From a bacterium (GTDB lineage Bacteria > Bacillota > Clostridia > Lachnospirales > Lachnospiraceae), in contig JAMPFT010000002.1 of the NCBI GenBank assembly GCA_023664305.1, positions 124,001-188,000 of the forward strand: a stretch of 64,000 nt of DNA, given 5' to 3'. Positions 6,461 to 15,842 of this stretch are shown in pieces. The translations under genes and the position numbers were made by a program. How positions within the stretch are numbered: position 1 is the stretch's first letter; every line of letters begins with the position of its first letter. The notes below the pieces were generated by a model. The model was given only the letters and a program-made list of their open reading frames with translations. It had not been told where the DNA came from and ran no database searches.

Positions 6461-9292
6461 ATGAAAATTTACGATCAGAAGGTGAATCACTTGAAAAATC
6501 CCCTGGGATTCCGCATGGAGAGATGTGTGTTCTCCTGGAAGACGGCGGAGGCGAAGGGGAAGAGGCAGACGGCGGCAAGAATACGGGTGGCTTCAGACAG
6601 GGAGCTTCAAAATGTGCTGTTTGACTCCGGCCTTGACAGCGGGGCGGACGCTCTTGCGTATAAAGCGGATATAACGCTTCTGCCCAGAACCCGCTATTAC
6701 TGGAACGTGACGGTATGTACGGACGCGGGGGAGGAAACGGACGGAGAGGTTCAGTGGTTTGAGACGGGAAAGAGGGAAGAACCCTGGACGGGCAGATGGG
6801 TGAGCTGTAAGCCCCTTGAGACCGCAGAGGAAGACGAAGCCAAAGGCGTGGTTTCCGACAAAAGGCATCCCTGGTTTGAAAAAGAGATCGTGCCCGCGGG
6901 CGAGGTGGCGCAGGCGCGCCTGTACATCTGCGGGCTGGGGCTTTACGAGGCTTACTTTACGCCTGAGGGCGGGGAGCCTGAGCGGATCGGGGAGGAATAT
7001 CTGACGCCCTACAGCAACGACTATAAGGAATGGGTGCAGTATCAGACCTTTGACGTGACAGAGCAGCTGCAGAGGGCCGGAAAGCTGTCCGTCCTGTTGG
7101 GAAACGGCTGGTATAAGGGCCGGTTCGGCTTTACGACAAAGGAAGACATGGGCTTTTACGGAGACCGGTGGAAGCTGATCGCGGAGCTGCACCTGACCTA
7201 TGCCGACGGCAGGACGCAGGTCATCGGCACGGATGAAAGCTGGAAGGTGCGCCGCAGCAATATCACCTTCTCCAATCTCTACGACGGGGAATGGCGGGAC
7301 GATACGCTGGCGGAGCTTCCCGTGACGGACGCCGTCCTCTGTCAGGCGCCGGAGGGCGCGCTGACTGACCGGATGAGTCTTCCGGTGACGGTACACGAGA
7401 CCTTCCGGCCCGTAGAGCTGATCCGGACGCCCGCCGGGGAGCTGGTGTTTGACCTGGGACAGGAGTTTACGGGGATCTTTGCCCTGCGGGTGCGGGAGCC
7501 TGCCGGAACCGTGATTCATATTCAGACGGGAGAGATTTTGCAGCAGGGGAATTTTTACAACGAAAATCTCCGCTCGGCGAAATCGGAGTATTATTATACC
7601 AGCGACGGGAAGGAAAAGCTGTTAGTCCCGCATTTTACCTTTTTCGGATACCGCTATGTGAAGGTGGAGGGCGTCGGCGATCTGCGGAAGGAAGACTTTA
7701 CAGGCTGGGCGTACTACAGCGACATCGAGGAAAAGGGGAAGCTTCACACGGGTCATGAGCTGCTGAACCGCTTTGTGGAAAATGTGCGCTGGGGACTGCA
7801 GGGTAATTTTGTGGATGTGCCCACGGACTGTCCCCAGAGAGACGAGCGCATGGGCTGGACCGGGGACGCTCAGGTGTTTTCGCCTACGGCCACTTACCTG
7901 AAGGATACCTATGCCTTTTACGCAAAATATCTTTATGACATGGCGAAGGAGCAGAGCGCTCTTGACGGAAAGGTGCCGGATGTGGTGCCCTCCTGCGGCG
8001 TGGAGTCCTGCGCCTGCGTCTGGGGAGACGCCTCCTGTATCATTCCCTGGAACCTGTACCTGTTTTACGGGGACAAAAGTATCCTAAAGGATCAGTTTGA
8101 GAGCATGCGATCCTGGGTGGATTATGTCGGAACGGTAGACGGCGACAATCACGGCTGGCGGTATGTGTTCCATTACGGCGACTGGCTTGCCCTGGATAAC
8201 CCCCAGGGCGGCGCGGAACAGGTGATGGGCGCTACGGACGAGGAATTTATCGCCAATGTGTACTACGCGGCCAGCGCGGGGATTGTGGCAAAGGCGGCTG
8301 CCGTTCTCGGCAAAAAGGAAGAAGAGGAGAAATATCAGAGACTGTCGGAGGAGCAGTTTGCGGAGGTGAAAAAGGAGTATTACAGCGCCACCGGGCGGTG
8401 CTGCATCAAGACGCAGACGGCTCTGATCCTGACCCTGAAATATCATCTTTCCGACAATGCGGAGCTGACGAAGGCACAGCTTAGGAAGCTTTTTGAGGAC
8501 AGCGGACATAAGCTTAAGACCGGTTTTGTGGGAACGCCGCTTTTGTGCAACGTTCTCTCGGACAACGGCTTTGACAGGCTGGCCTACGAGCTTTTGCTGA
8601 ACGAGGAATATCCCGGGTGGCTGAATGAAGTGAAGCTGGGGGCGACCACGGTCTGGGAGCGCTGGAACAGCCTGCTCTCCGACGGAACGATTTCCGGGAT
8701 CGGCATGAACAGCATGAATCATTACGCCTACGGCTCTGTGGCAGAGTGGATGTTCCGCCACAGCGCGGGGATCAATTCCGTGGACGACGCTCCCGGATTT
8801 ACCCGGGTGAGCTTCCAGCCCGTGCTGAACTGGGAGCTGAGATACATGGAGGCGGAATACGACTCGCCCTCCGGCCTGTACAAAAGCGCCTGGAGGCTGA
8901 CGGACCCTTCTCATGTAGAGCTGTCGGTCACGGTGCCCTTCGGCTGCAGCGCCACCCTGCGCCTGCCTCTGGCGAAGGAGGAAACCTACGGGGATAAGGC
9001 TAACCCCATATTTGCGGATGTGAGGGAGGGAATCTGTTACCTGGGGCCCGGAACCTACAGCGTGAGCTATGAAACCGCGGAACCGTTAAAGAAAAACTAC
9101 AGCACACATACTTCCATCCGGGAAATCCTGCGGAACCGGAAGCTTGCGGAGAAGCTGTCCGAGGTGATTTCACTCGAACAGATCCCGGAGCAGTACGGCG
9201 ATTTCTCCATGCGGGAGATGGCGGAAAAATTCGGAGGGCACGTTACAGAGGAGCAGTTGGACGGTCTGGACCGTTTGATGGCGGCCTTTTAA
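6461..9292 (+). CDS. Alpha-L-rhamnosidase, GH78
   Basis: 943 residues from the ATG at 6461 (AAGAAAGGAA upstream); an upstream in-frame ATG at 6395 lacks an SD. Order: N-terminal Fn3-like domain (about 1-110), carbohydrate-binding Bac_rhamnosid_N region, concanavalin-like region, the (alpha/alpha)6 catalytic barrel (about 430-780), and a beta-sandwich C domain. The GH78 catalytic segment TDCPQRDERMGWTGD is intact, with D456, E462 and D469; the second acidic site is E733 in TVWERWNS. It hydrolyses terminal alpha-L-rhamnose by inversion. No signal peptide, so it acts on imported oligosaccharides. The last 65 residues form an extra helical extension with no assigned role. It ends 4 bp inside the convergent DegV gene. 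Confidence 0.95.
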   Translation: MKIYDQKVNHLKNPLGFRMERCVFSWKTAEAKGKRQTAARIRVASDRELQNVLFDSGLDSGADALAYKADITLLPRTRYYWNVTVCTDAGEETDGEVQWFETGKREEPWTGRWVSCKPLETAEEDEAKGVVSDKRHPWFEKEIVPAGEVAQARLYICGLGLYEAYFTPEGGEPERIGEEYLTPYSNDYKEWVQYQTFDVTEQLQRAGKLSVLLGNGWYKGRFGFTTKEDMGFYGDRWKLIAELHLTYADGRTQVIGTDESWKVRRSNITFSNLYDGEWRDDTLAELPVTDAVLCQAPEGALTDRMSLPVTVHETFRPVELIRTPAGELVFDLGQEFTGIFALRVREPAGTVIHIQTGEILQQGNFYNENLRSAKSEYYYTSDGKEKLLVPHFTFFGYRYVKVEGVGDLRKEDFTGWAYYSDIEEKGKLHTGHELLNRFVENVRWGLQGNFVDVPTDCPQRDERMGWTGDAQVFSPTATYLKDTYAFYAKYLYDMAKEQSALDGKVPDVVPSCGVESCACVWGDASCIIPWNLYLFYGDKSILKDQFESMRSWVDYVGTVDGDNHGWRYVFHYGDWLALDNPQGGAEQVMGATDEEFIANVYYAASAGIVAKAAAVLGKKEEEEKYQRLSEEQFAEVKKEYYSATGRCCIKTQTALILTLKYHLSDNAELTKAQLRKLFEDSGHKLKTGFVGTPLLCNVLSDNGFDRLAYELLLNEEYPGWLNEVKLGATTVWERWNSLLSDGTISGIGMNSMNHYAYGSVAEWMFRHSAGINSVDDAPGFTRVSFQPVLNWELRYMEAEYDSPSGLYKSAWRLTDPSHVELSVTVPFGCSATLRLPLAKEETYGDKANPIFADVREGICYLGPGTYSVSYETAEPLKKNYSTHTSIREILRNRKLAEKLSEVISLEQIPEQYGDFSMREMAEKFGGHVTEEQLDGLDRLMAAF

Positions 9293-10137
9293 AGGTGGAA
9301 AAAGGAGACGCCGATGGCGCCGGGGCCGGCGTGAGTGCCGATGACGGCGCCGATGGTGCTGACAGGCAGGGTGTCGGTCTTTCCCTCCCAGAGGAAGGCG
9401 CTGTCACGGATGTATTTTTGCAGCAGCGTGTCGTCCAAGCCGCTGTAACCCAGGCAGTACGGCATGGAGAAATCCACGCCGCCGCACTGGGCGATATTCT
9501 GGATCAGCATGTTGTTGCCGTTTTTTGAGCCGCGGGCTTTCCCGAGAATGACGACTTCTCCGTTTACGATAGAAATCACGGGCTTGATGGAAAGCATGGT
9601 GCCTGCCCAGGCGGCGCTTTTGGAGATTCGGCCGCCCTGCTTTAAGTATTCGAGGGTATCGAAGACCGCGAGAACGACGATTTTCTTTTTGACCTGTTCC
9701 AGACTGTCGGCAATCTGTTTTGCGTCAAGACCTTGCTCTCTCAGCCTTACCGCATAGAGAATCAGGTTTTGGATGCCGAGGCTTAAATTCATGCTGTCAA
9801 CCAAAAAAATAGTGTCTTTGTAAGGCTCCGCCGCCAGGATGGCGCTTTGGTATGTGCCGGAGAGCAGGGAGGAGAGGGTGATTACCACGGCGGTGTCGCC
9901 CGCCTTCCGGATTTCCCGGAATTTTGCCTCAAATTCATAGGGCGTGACCTGGCTGGTGGAGGGAATCGTGCCGCACTCGATCAGCTTTTCGTAAAATTCC
10001 CGGTGGGTGATGGTGACGCCGTCCAGAAATTCTTCCTCGCCGAAAATCGTCTTTAATGGCATAAAATCCAGTTCCAGCTCGTCTGCACGCTGCTTTGTAA
10101 TATCCGAAGCGGAATCGATGACAATCCTTACGCTCAT
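9289..10137 (-). CDS. DegV family fatty-acid-binding protein
   Basis: 282 residues from the ATG at 10137 (GAGGT upstream); an in-frame ATG four codons earlier overlaps that SD. Family features are clear: RIVIDSASDIT at the N-terminus, STSQVTP at about 60 and SSLLSGTYQSA at about 90. DegV/FakB proteins bind a fatty acid and present it to the FakA kinase for phospholipid synthesis; whether this copy works with FakA is not visible here. The gene stands alone on the minus strand and converges with the rhamnosidase gene, with a 4-bp overlap. Confidence 0.92.
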   Translation of the reverse strand: MSVRIVIDSASDITKQRADELELDFMPLKTIFGEEEFLDGVTITHREFYEKLIECGTIPSTSQVTPYEFEAKFREIRKAGDTAVVITLSSLLSGTYQSAILAAEPYKDTIFLVDSMNLSLGIQNLILYAVRLREQGLDAKQIADSLEQVKKKIVVLAVFDTLEYLKQGGRISKSAAWAGTMLSIKPVISIVNGEVVILGKARGSKNGNNMLIQNIAQCGGVDFSMPYCLGYSGLDDTLLQKYIRDSAFLWEGKTDTLPVSTIGAVIGTHAGPGAIGVSFFHL

Positions 10138-10282
10138 AATAAACCTCATTTCTGTGCCGTATCGGCACGCTTTACTGTCAGACCAGTATACAGAAAAGAG
10201 GATGGGATGTCAAGATAGTTTGATAATCAAAATAATTTTGGGCGCAGGACCGGGATGCGGGGAGCTTCCGCCGCGGTTTCGG

Positions 10283-11179
10283 TCAGAAAGGAGTTTCCTT
10301 CAGAATCTGCAGGATTTCATTTAGGGTGTATACCCTGCGGTTTTCCAGTCCCACAAATGCAGGCGTGGCAGGATAAGTCACGAATTTGTCTTCTCCGCCG
10401 GGACATCTGGCCCAGACAAATACGGTGTAAAGCAGCGTGGATTGGGCCACGATATAATCCTCACAGTCGATTCCGGCCAGGTCCTCTTCAATGACTTTCC
10501 GGGTCAATCCGCATAATTCATAGGGGAGAGAACTGGTGGCAGGCCCGGAGGTGCCCATACCCCAGCGGGGTTGACCGCTTTCGTCAAGAGTATAGACGCC
10601 GTAAGCGCCTTCCCGCGCCTCGCCGTCGCTTCCGTCGGACTGATAGCAGACGTAGCCGTGGAGAATATAATAGGGATCTGCCGTCAAAGCCTGACTGAAA
10701 TCGGTCAGATCCTCCGCCAGATACCAGTCGTTATAGAGGGTACGGTAGATTTTCATGACTTCCGGCATACCCTCGAAGGCGGCCTGTTCTTCGGCGGAAA
10801 GCTCCTGTGTGAAATCCTCCCGGTGGGACGGCAGGAGAGTGGAATCCCCCGTCCGCCAGGAGCCGTCGGCACTGTAGTCGGACGCGGCGGAGTTTTTGAC
10901 GTTGTCACTCGGGACAGAGCTGTTTTCGCTGCTGTCCGGGCTGTAATTGCTTTTACCGACGCCCGGCCCGGCGCAGCCCGGAAGGGTCAGGGCGCAGAGC
11001 ACCAGGATAAGGCAGATACGGGCCGCCGGAATGCCTCTTTTTTGACGGTACTTTTTGTCCCGGGGACTTTCTGCGGGATTGCGCGCTGCCTTGTGGCAGA
11101 TACATCCGTATTTCGCCGCTTCCGACAGGGTGATTTTGCCGCGTCGGGAAAAGAGCTCGGTGAGGTGAAAATTCTTCAT
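10283..11179 (-). CDS. Anchored hypothetical protein with late lipobox
   Basis: 298 residues, not recognised. The start is well supported: AAAGGAGG lies 7 nt ahead of the ATG at 11179. A hydrophobic segment (ICLILVLCALTLPGCAG, residues about 55-70) ends in a lipobox-like LPGC with Cys69, but about 50 hydrophilic residues precede it. That n-region is much longer than in normal lipoproteins. A Ser/Asp/Asn-rich linker (75-115) leads to an extracytoplasmic domain with Tyr/Asp-rich sequence. It may be a lipoprotein, or a protein with an N-in signal anchor and a 50-residue cytoplasmic tail. Confidence 0.65.
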   Translation of the reverse strand: MKNFHLTELFSRRGKITLSEAAKYGCICHKAARNPAESPRDKKYRQKRGIPAARICLILVLCALTLPGCAGPGVGKSNYSPDSSENSSVPSDNVKNSAASDYSADGSWRTGDSTLLPSHREDFTQELSAEEQAAFEGMPEVMKIYRTLYNDWYLAEDLTDFSQALTADPYYILHGYVCYQSDGSDGEAREGAYGVYTLDESGQPRWGMGTSGPATSSLPYELCGLTRKVIEEDLAGIDCEDYIVAQSTLLYTVFVWARCPGGEDKFVTYPATPAFVGLENRRVYTLNEILQILKETPF

Positions 11180-11264
11180 GAATGCTTCCTCCTTTGGGGT
11201 GATGGTAGTGTGGCTTCCTTTATAAACAAAATGACGGGATTTTGGGGAAAAGGGTTTCAGAGTA

Positions 11265-11293
11265 TTGCCATTAATTTGAAATCAGCCTATAAT
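11265..11293 (+). promoter_or_regulatory. Promoter of the frameshifted membrane-protein gene
   Basis: TTGCCA, 17-nt spacer, perfect TATAAT; about 60 bp upstream of the ATG at 11355. Confidence 0.7.
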
Positions 11294-11354
11294 TAACGGT
11301 ATGGTTTGGGTCATATAATATACGCCAAATATAATTGAGGGGTGATCGAGGATA

Positions 11355-12909
11355 ATGAATGGAAAGTGTTGCATATTAGCGAAAAAAGTGATATATGGAA
11401 GTGCCTTGGCTTTTTTATTGTTTTTGAGCGTTACCTCTTTTATTTATTCTTCGGATGGCTACGAAATAAGAAAGAATAATGTTGAAAAGGTTCTTCAGGA
11501 TTTGGCAGGAGTTGTTCTGCTATTGGGAATCGTATGGATATTATCTTGTCTGTGGGAAAAAATGTCAAAAGTTTTCCGCATTATCGTTATAAGCGTTTTC
11601 TTTCTTACGGCTATGTTTTTTTCCGCATGGTGGATTGTTAATTCGGCAAATCTGCCCCAAAGTGATGCAAAAGCAATTTATGATATTGCTTATCGGGCAA
11701 AAAATCATGATTTGCTTGCTATTGCTCCAACAGGTTCTTATATGTCATTGTGGCCGTTCCAGTCGGGACTTGTCCTGTTTTTTGAGACGATATTCCGATT
11801 ACTGCCCGGTGCGGACGAGATGACAGTACAATGGGTATATCTTCCCTTTATGGCTCTTTCCCTGATAGCGGGTTATATGGTGGTAAGGAAAATGTTTATA
11901 TCGAGCCGCACGAGATTTTTTTGGTGTGTATTAATGCTTTTATGCATTCCGTATTATCTGTATGTCAATAACATGTATGGGGAGGTCCCCAGCACCGCAT
12001 TAATGCTTTTTGCGTTATGGATGTTCCTGGAGTATTCGAAAAAACCGTCCCGTTATTACACGCTCCTTTTGGGGGGGGGTAGGACTGGCGGCAGCAGTGG
12101 CGCTCAGGAAAAATATTCTTATTTTTGTGATTGCGGGTATTCTTGTATGGGCGGTATTATTGGCGGAAAAACGTCGTATCCGGTATCTTGCGATTATGTT
12201 GGTGATGATGCTTTCGGCAGGAGCAGGGATCATTATACCGCAAAAGTTTTATGAATTACGGGCAGGAAATACAATGGGTGAAGGCGTGCCTGCCATTGCG
12301 TACATTGCGATGGGATTACAGTGGAGTGAAGGACGCAGCCCTGGCGGATGGAACGGATATCACTCGGATCTCTACATGGCCTGTTCTTATGATGCTGAAT
12401 TAACTGCCAGGATCAGCGCAGAAAATGCCATGGATTCCCTGCAGTATATGGTAAGTCATCCCAACTACTTAATTGAATTTTTTTATCACAAACAGGTGGA
12501 ACAATGGTGCAGGGAAGACTATGCCTGCCTTTATGGGACATTAAATTTTTACGGGGAACGGACGGCGGCAGCGTGGGAGATTTATCAGGGCAAAAGGAAA
12601 GATTCCCTGCTGAATATCATGTCATTGCATCAGAGTCTTATATATATTGGCGCTTGCTGTTTTTGCGTGTTTGCAATGATTCGCCGGCGAAACAGGACAG
12701 GGAAGGCAGGAAGTGATGGAGGAGAAGATCTGGAAAGGTTGATTCTTCTTGTGACATTTATCGGAGGCTTTTTGTTTAGCATGATGTGGGAGGCTGGATC
12801 AAGGTATGTCATGCCCTATTTTATCATGTTGATCCCCTATGCTGCAGATGCTTTGGCAAGAGCGGGTTGTTGGGTGGAAGACAGAATAGAGTGTAAGAAC
12901 AGAGTGTAA
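11355..12909 (+). pseudogene. Polytopic membrane glycosyltransferase-like protein, frameshifted in a G9 tract
   Basis: Two overlapping frames (11355-12254 and 12010-12909) are one gene broken at a run of nine G (12071-12079). With eight G the frame reads YTLLLGGVGLAAAVALRKN and gives about 517 residues. The product has roughly ten or more membrane segments and a family-like motif NNMYGEVPSTALMLF. This resembles GT-C/GT39-type mannosyltransferase-like envelope proteins common in Lachnospiraceae. As written, only a truncated 299-residue protein with a scrambled tail would be made. The +1 state may be a phase-variable OFF state, a real mutation or a homopolymer read error. Strong promoter upstream; a run of small unrelated genes follows. 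Confidence 0.75.
12071..12079 (+). repeat. Poly-G tract (G9) inside a coding sequence
   Basis: Nine consecutive G at the exact point where the reading frame changes. Removing one G restores a full-length protein. Confidence 0.9.
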
Positions 12910-13161
12910 GAACAGCGGGAAAGAGTGCGGAACGGATTTACGGTTTTTGCGTCATTAGATGCCCTTATTGTGCATAATCTGCCATTGAAAAGCAGGGAGA
13001 AGTAAGATAAAAGGAGAAGCAAAGAAAAAAAGCAAAGGAACAAAAGAAAAAGCAACGGGAAGAGAGAAGGAATAGAAAAACAGCGGAAGAAAGAGGCAAG
13101 ATATTGCGGAAGGGTTTCGAAACCGGATATCACGGCTGCCCGGATCAGAAAGGAGACCGAT

Positions 13162-13587
13162 ATGAGCGACAGAAACGGTTTACAGCAGAAGGAAATCACC
13201 GAGGCCATGCAGGCGGGACAGGAAGCGCTGCGATACCTCAATCAGGCGAAAGACTGTCTGAACAGCGCGGGAAACTGGGGGCTGCTTGACATGTTCGGAG
13301 GCGGATTGATCTCCACCTTTGTAAAGCATTCCAAGATGAATGATGCGGAGGAGCTGGTACAGCAGGCCAGAAGCGCCCTGAAAAGATTCCAGAGGGAATT
13401 GACCGATGTGGACAATGTCTCGGAATTTCACATTGAGACGGGAGATTTCCTTACCTTTGCGGATTACTTTTTTGACGGGCTGATCGCGGACTGGCTGGTG
13501 CAGTCCAGGATCAACGACGCGAAAAAGCAGGTGGATAACGCGATCAGGCGCGTAACTTATATCATGGATCAGCTGCGCCGCATGTAA
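13162..13587 (+). CDS. Conserved-looking hypothetical helical protein
   Basis: 141 residues, not recognised. AAGGAG lies 7 nt before the ATG. The sequence is almost entirely helical with two similar halves: LINQ-type helix, then a Gly/Phe turn (LLDMFGGGLISTFVKHSKMN) and a matching one later (ADYFFDGLIADWLVQSRIN), each followed by DA(E/K) helices. This suggests an internal duplication of a helical hairpin. No signal peptide or membrane segment. The 252 bp upstream are A-rich and hold no other gene. Confidence 0.7.
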   Translation: MSDRNGLQQKEITEAMQAGQEALRYLNQAKDCLNSAGNWGLLDMFGGGLISTFVKHSKMNDAEELVQQARSALKRFQRELTDVDNVSEFHIETGDFLTFADYFFDGLIADWLVQSRINDAKKQVDNAIRRVTYIMDQLRRM

Positions 13588-13589
13588 AT

Positions 13590-14150
13590 TCAGCGGCCGT
13601 CTGCTTCCGCCGTCCCGCAATTTTTGTCAAAGATCCGCAGATCGGCGTCCACGCGGTATTCCCCGTCGATGAGAAGATAGTGAGCCCGGTGCTGTTTACA
13701 CATGCTCAGAACCAGGGCATTTTCCCGAAGCACGGATTCGGGGGTGCAGTCTTCATCCTTGCCCCGGTTTTCCACGATACCCGCGTGTGCTTTAATGTCC
13801 TGAAAATGAGTGTGGATATATTCTTTGCTCATCACCAGGCAGCAGTAGGCGATCTCCTCCAGGTATTCCGCCTCAAAATCCTTTGACCAGTCAAAGGGGA
13901 TATAACAGCCTTCGACGATCAGGTTCTGCCTGTTTTCGATGGCTGTCTTGATCATCTCACGGACTACCGGCCATAGATAGGCCGTCAGCGCCTGATCGTC
14001 GCTTACGGGCGTGAGAGACGTATAACCGCTGCGGATCAGTCCCATTTTCAGGTGATCTACAGACAGATAGGGGTAATGATATTTTTCCAGCAATCTCTGG
14101 GCAAGGGCGGTCTTGCCCGTGTGGGAAGCCCCGGCAATCAACAGAATCAT
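13590..14150 (-). CDS. P-loop NTPase / kinase-like protein
   Basis: 186 residues. Walker A GASHTGKTAL is at residues 7-16. The fold pattern (SVDHLKMGLIRSGYT, then NLIVEGCYIPF, then a lid-like helical region) resembles small-molecule kinases of the zeta-toxin/adenylate-kinase-like group. It overlaps the stop of the upstream MATE gene by 4 bp and is therefore co-transcribed and probably translationally coupled with it. The substrate is unknown. It could phosphorylate a compound also exported by the MATE pump, but this is inference. Confidence 0.75.
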   Translation of the reverse strand: MILLIAGASHTGKTALAQRLLEKYHYPYLSVDHLKMGLIRSGYTSLTPVSDDQALTAYLWPVVREMIKTAIENRQNLIVEGCYIPFDWSKDFEAEYLEEIAYCCLVMSKEYIHTHFQDIKAHAGIVENRGKDEDCTPESVLRENALVLSMCKQHRAHYLLIDGEYRVDADLRIFDKNCGTAEADGR

Positions 14151-15517
14151 AAACTCCTCCTTTCAGGCTGCGCCTGACCTTTCAAATTGTCTCTGTACCA
14201 CAGAAAACCAAAAAATACGGAACACAAAAGGATCTGTACAACCGTGGATGCCGGTGTGGCGAGGCCGATCCGGAACAGAGTCACATTCGCGGTTTTGCTC
14301 ATAAAATAAGAAACCGGGATACGGACGCCGAATGCGCCGACGATGCCCTGAAGCATGACAAAGGCGGTTTTTCCGCACCCGTTAAAATAGCCGATATAAC
14401 AGAACAGGAAGGATACAATCAGCGTATCGATGGCGTAAGCCTTCAGATAGTCCGCCGCAGCCAGAATAACCGCTTCTTCCCGGGCAAAAATACCGGCCAG
14501 TATGCCGCCGTGGAAGAACGCCAGATATGCCATGACCGTTCCGGTCAACAGGGATGCGAACATGCCGCAGAGCATGGATTTTCTCGCCCGTTCTTTTTTG
14601 CCGGCTCCCACATTCTGCGCCACGAAGGCGGAAAGGGACTGTGAGAAGGCGGAGGGCACCAGCATGATGAACGCGCATACTTTTTCCGCGACCCCGACGC
14701 CTGCGGAGGCGGTGACGCCCAGCGTGTTGACAATGGAATTGATGGCAAGAAAGGAAATGCTTACAAGGCCGTCCTGCAGGGCGATGGGCAGTCCGATCTT
14801 TACGGTCTTGCCGACAATGCTCCTGTGAAAGCGTATGTTTTCCCTCCCGAAGGAAAACGGCAGTCCCCGCCTTTTGACGATCAGAATACATAAAATGACG
14901 CTGAAGCATTGGGCGAGAACGGTTGCAAGCGCCGCACCTTCCGCCCTCAGATCAAATACGCCCACAAACAGCAGATCTCCTGCAATGTTAAAGATGCAGG
15001 CGGCGGTTACCGTAAGCATGGGGGTTTTGGAATCTCCCAGCCCGCGGAAAATGCTTCCCAGTACATTATAGGCGACAATGAAGACCGTTCCTGCGGAGCA
15101 GATACTCACATATCCCACCGTCTTGGAAAAGGCTTCTGCAGGCGCGTGCATGACGGCCGTGAAAGGCTGCGCAAGGAAAAGCATGACTGCGGTGATCCCC
15201 ATTGCAAGCACAAAAAAGAAACAGATGCTGCTTCCGATAATGTTTCCCGCGTCCGAACCGTGCTTCCTTCCGATGGCCTGGCCCAAAAGGATGGTGGTTC
15301 CCATGGCAAGCCCCGTGATGACGGCTGTGACCATCTGCATCATCTGGCTTCCCGTTGCAACGGCCGATACGTCCGCCGACGTCCCAAACCGGCCTACCAC
15401 CAGCAGATCGACCGCTCCGTACAGGGACTGCAGGCACAATGCCAGCAGAACCGGAAGAGCAAAACCGATCAGCGGTTTTATAATTTTGCCTTCTGTAAAT
15501 TCATTGAGTTGATTCAT
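14147..15517 (-). CDS. MATE family efflux transporter
   Basis: 456 residues with about 12 membrane segments. Typical MATE sequence is present in both halves (LLVVGRFGTSADVSAVATG at about 33-51; SLSAFVAQNVGAGKKERARK at about 264-283). MATE pumps export cationic drugs or metabolites in exchange for H+ or Na+. The gene follows a 180-nt leader with a strong promoter (15703-15731) and an intrinsic terminator (15615-15658), so transcription is probably controlled by attenuation. The 3' end overlaps a P-loop kinase gene. Confidence 0.95.
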   Translation of the reverse strand: MNQLNEFTEGKIIKPLIGFALPVLLALCLQSLYGAVDLLVVGRFGTSADVSAVATGSQMMQMVTAVITGLAMGTTILLGQAIGRKHGSDAGNIIGSSICFFFVLAMGITAVMLFLAQPFTAVMHAPAEAFSKTVGYVSICSAGTVFIVAYNVLGSIFRGLGDSKTPMLTVTAACIFNIAGDLLFVGVFDLRAEGAALATVLAQCFSVILCILIVKRRGLPFSFGRENIRFHRSIVGKTVKIGLPIALQDGLVSISFLAINSIVNTLGVTASAGVGVAEKVCAFIMLVPSAFSQSLSAFVAQNVGAGKKERARKSMLCGMFASLLTGTVMAYLAFFHGGILAGIFAREEAVILAAADYLKAYAIDTLIVSFLFCYIGYFNGCGKTAFVMLQGIVGAFGVRIPVSYFMSKTANVTLFRIGLATPASTVVQILLCSVFFGFLWYRDNLKGQAQPERRSL

Positions 15518-15614
15518 CTTTTCCGACGCTCCTTACATCGCCTGCCGCCCGGAAAGAAAGCCCGCGGAAAACGGCATATTACAGGTAAGGGCTAATATAC
15601 CGCGTAAACAAAAA

Positions 15615-15658
15615 AGCCGGATAAGTTTCGGACATTTCAGTCCGTGCCTTATCCGGCT
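15615..15658 (-). terminator. Leader terminator (attenuator) of the MATE operon
   Basis: Arms AGCCGGATAAG / CTTATCCGGCT (11 bp) enclose an inner hairpin CGGAC/GTCCG; on the minus strand the stem is followed by TTTTTTGTTT. There is no minus-strand gene upstream that it could terminate, only the MATE promoter about 45 bp away. It is therefore an attenuator in the 5' leader. Confidence 0.75.
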
Positions 15659-15702
15659 TATCATTTCTTCCCGAATGATCCGCCCTCCGAGCAAGCATCT
15701 AC

Positions 15703-15731
15703 ATATTACAGGAATTTCAGGAAGATGTCAA
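15703..15731 (-). promoter_or_regulatory. Promoter of the MATE operon
   Basis: TTGACA, 17-nt spacer, TAATAT on the minus strand. Predicted RNA start is near 15696, giving a roughly 85-nt leader up to the terminator. Confidence 0.8.
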
Positions 15732-15779
15732 GGGTGAGGGAACTGCAAAATTTCTACCGGACACGGCTGTGCATGACGC

Positions 15780-15808
15780 TTGACTTTATCTTCCTGAGCA
15801 CACATAAT
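15780..15808 (+). promoter_or_regulatory. Promoter of the two-component/ABC operon
   Basis: TTGACT, 17-nt spacer, CATAAT, 35 bp before the response regulator ATG. Confidence 0.7.
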
Positions 15809-15842
15809 CAAATCGGAAGATCATTATGGGAGGGGCTGTCCG

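Noticed and set aside
6593-7519. Long antisense frame opposite the rhamnosidase gene (308 codons)
   Set aside because: GC-rich shadow frame with Pro/His/Arg-rich, unrecognisable product; no SD; the plus-strand GH78 frame is unambiguous.
8084-8914. Second long antisense frame opposite the rhamnosidase gene
   Set aside because: Same reason; composition typical of a complementary-frame artefact.
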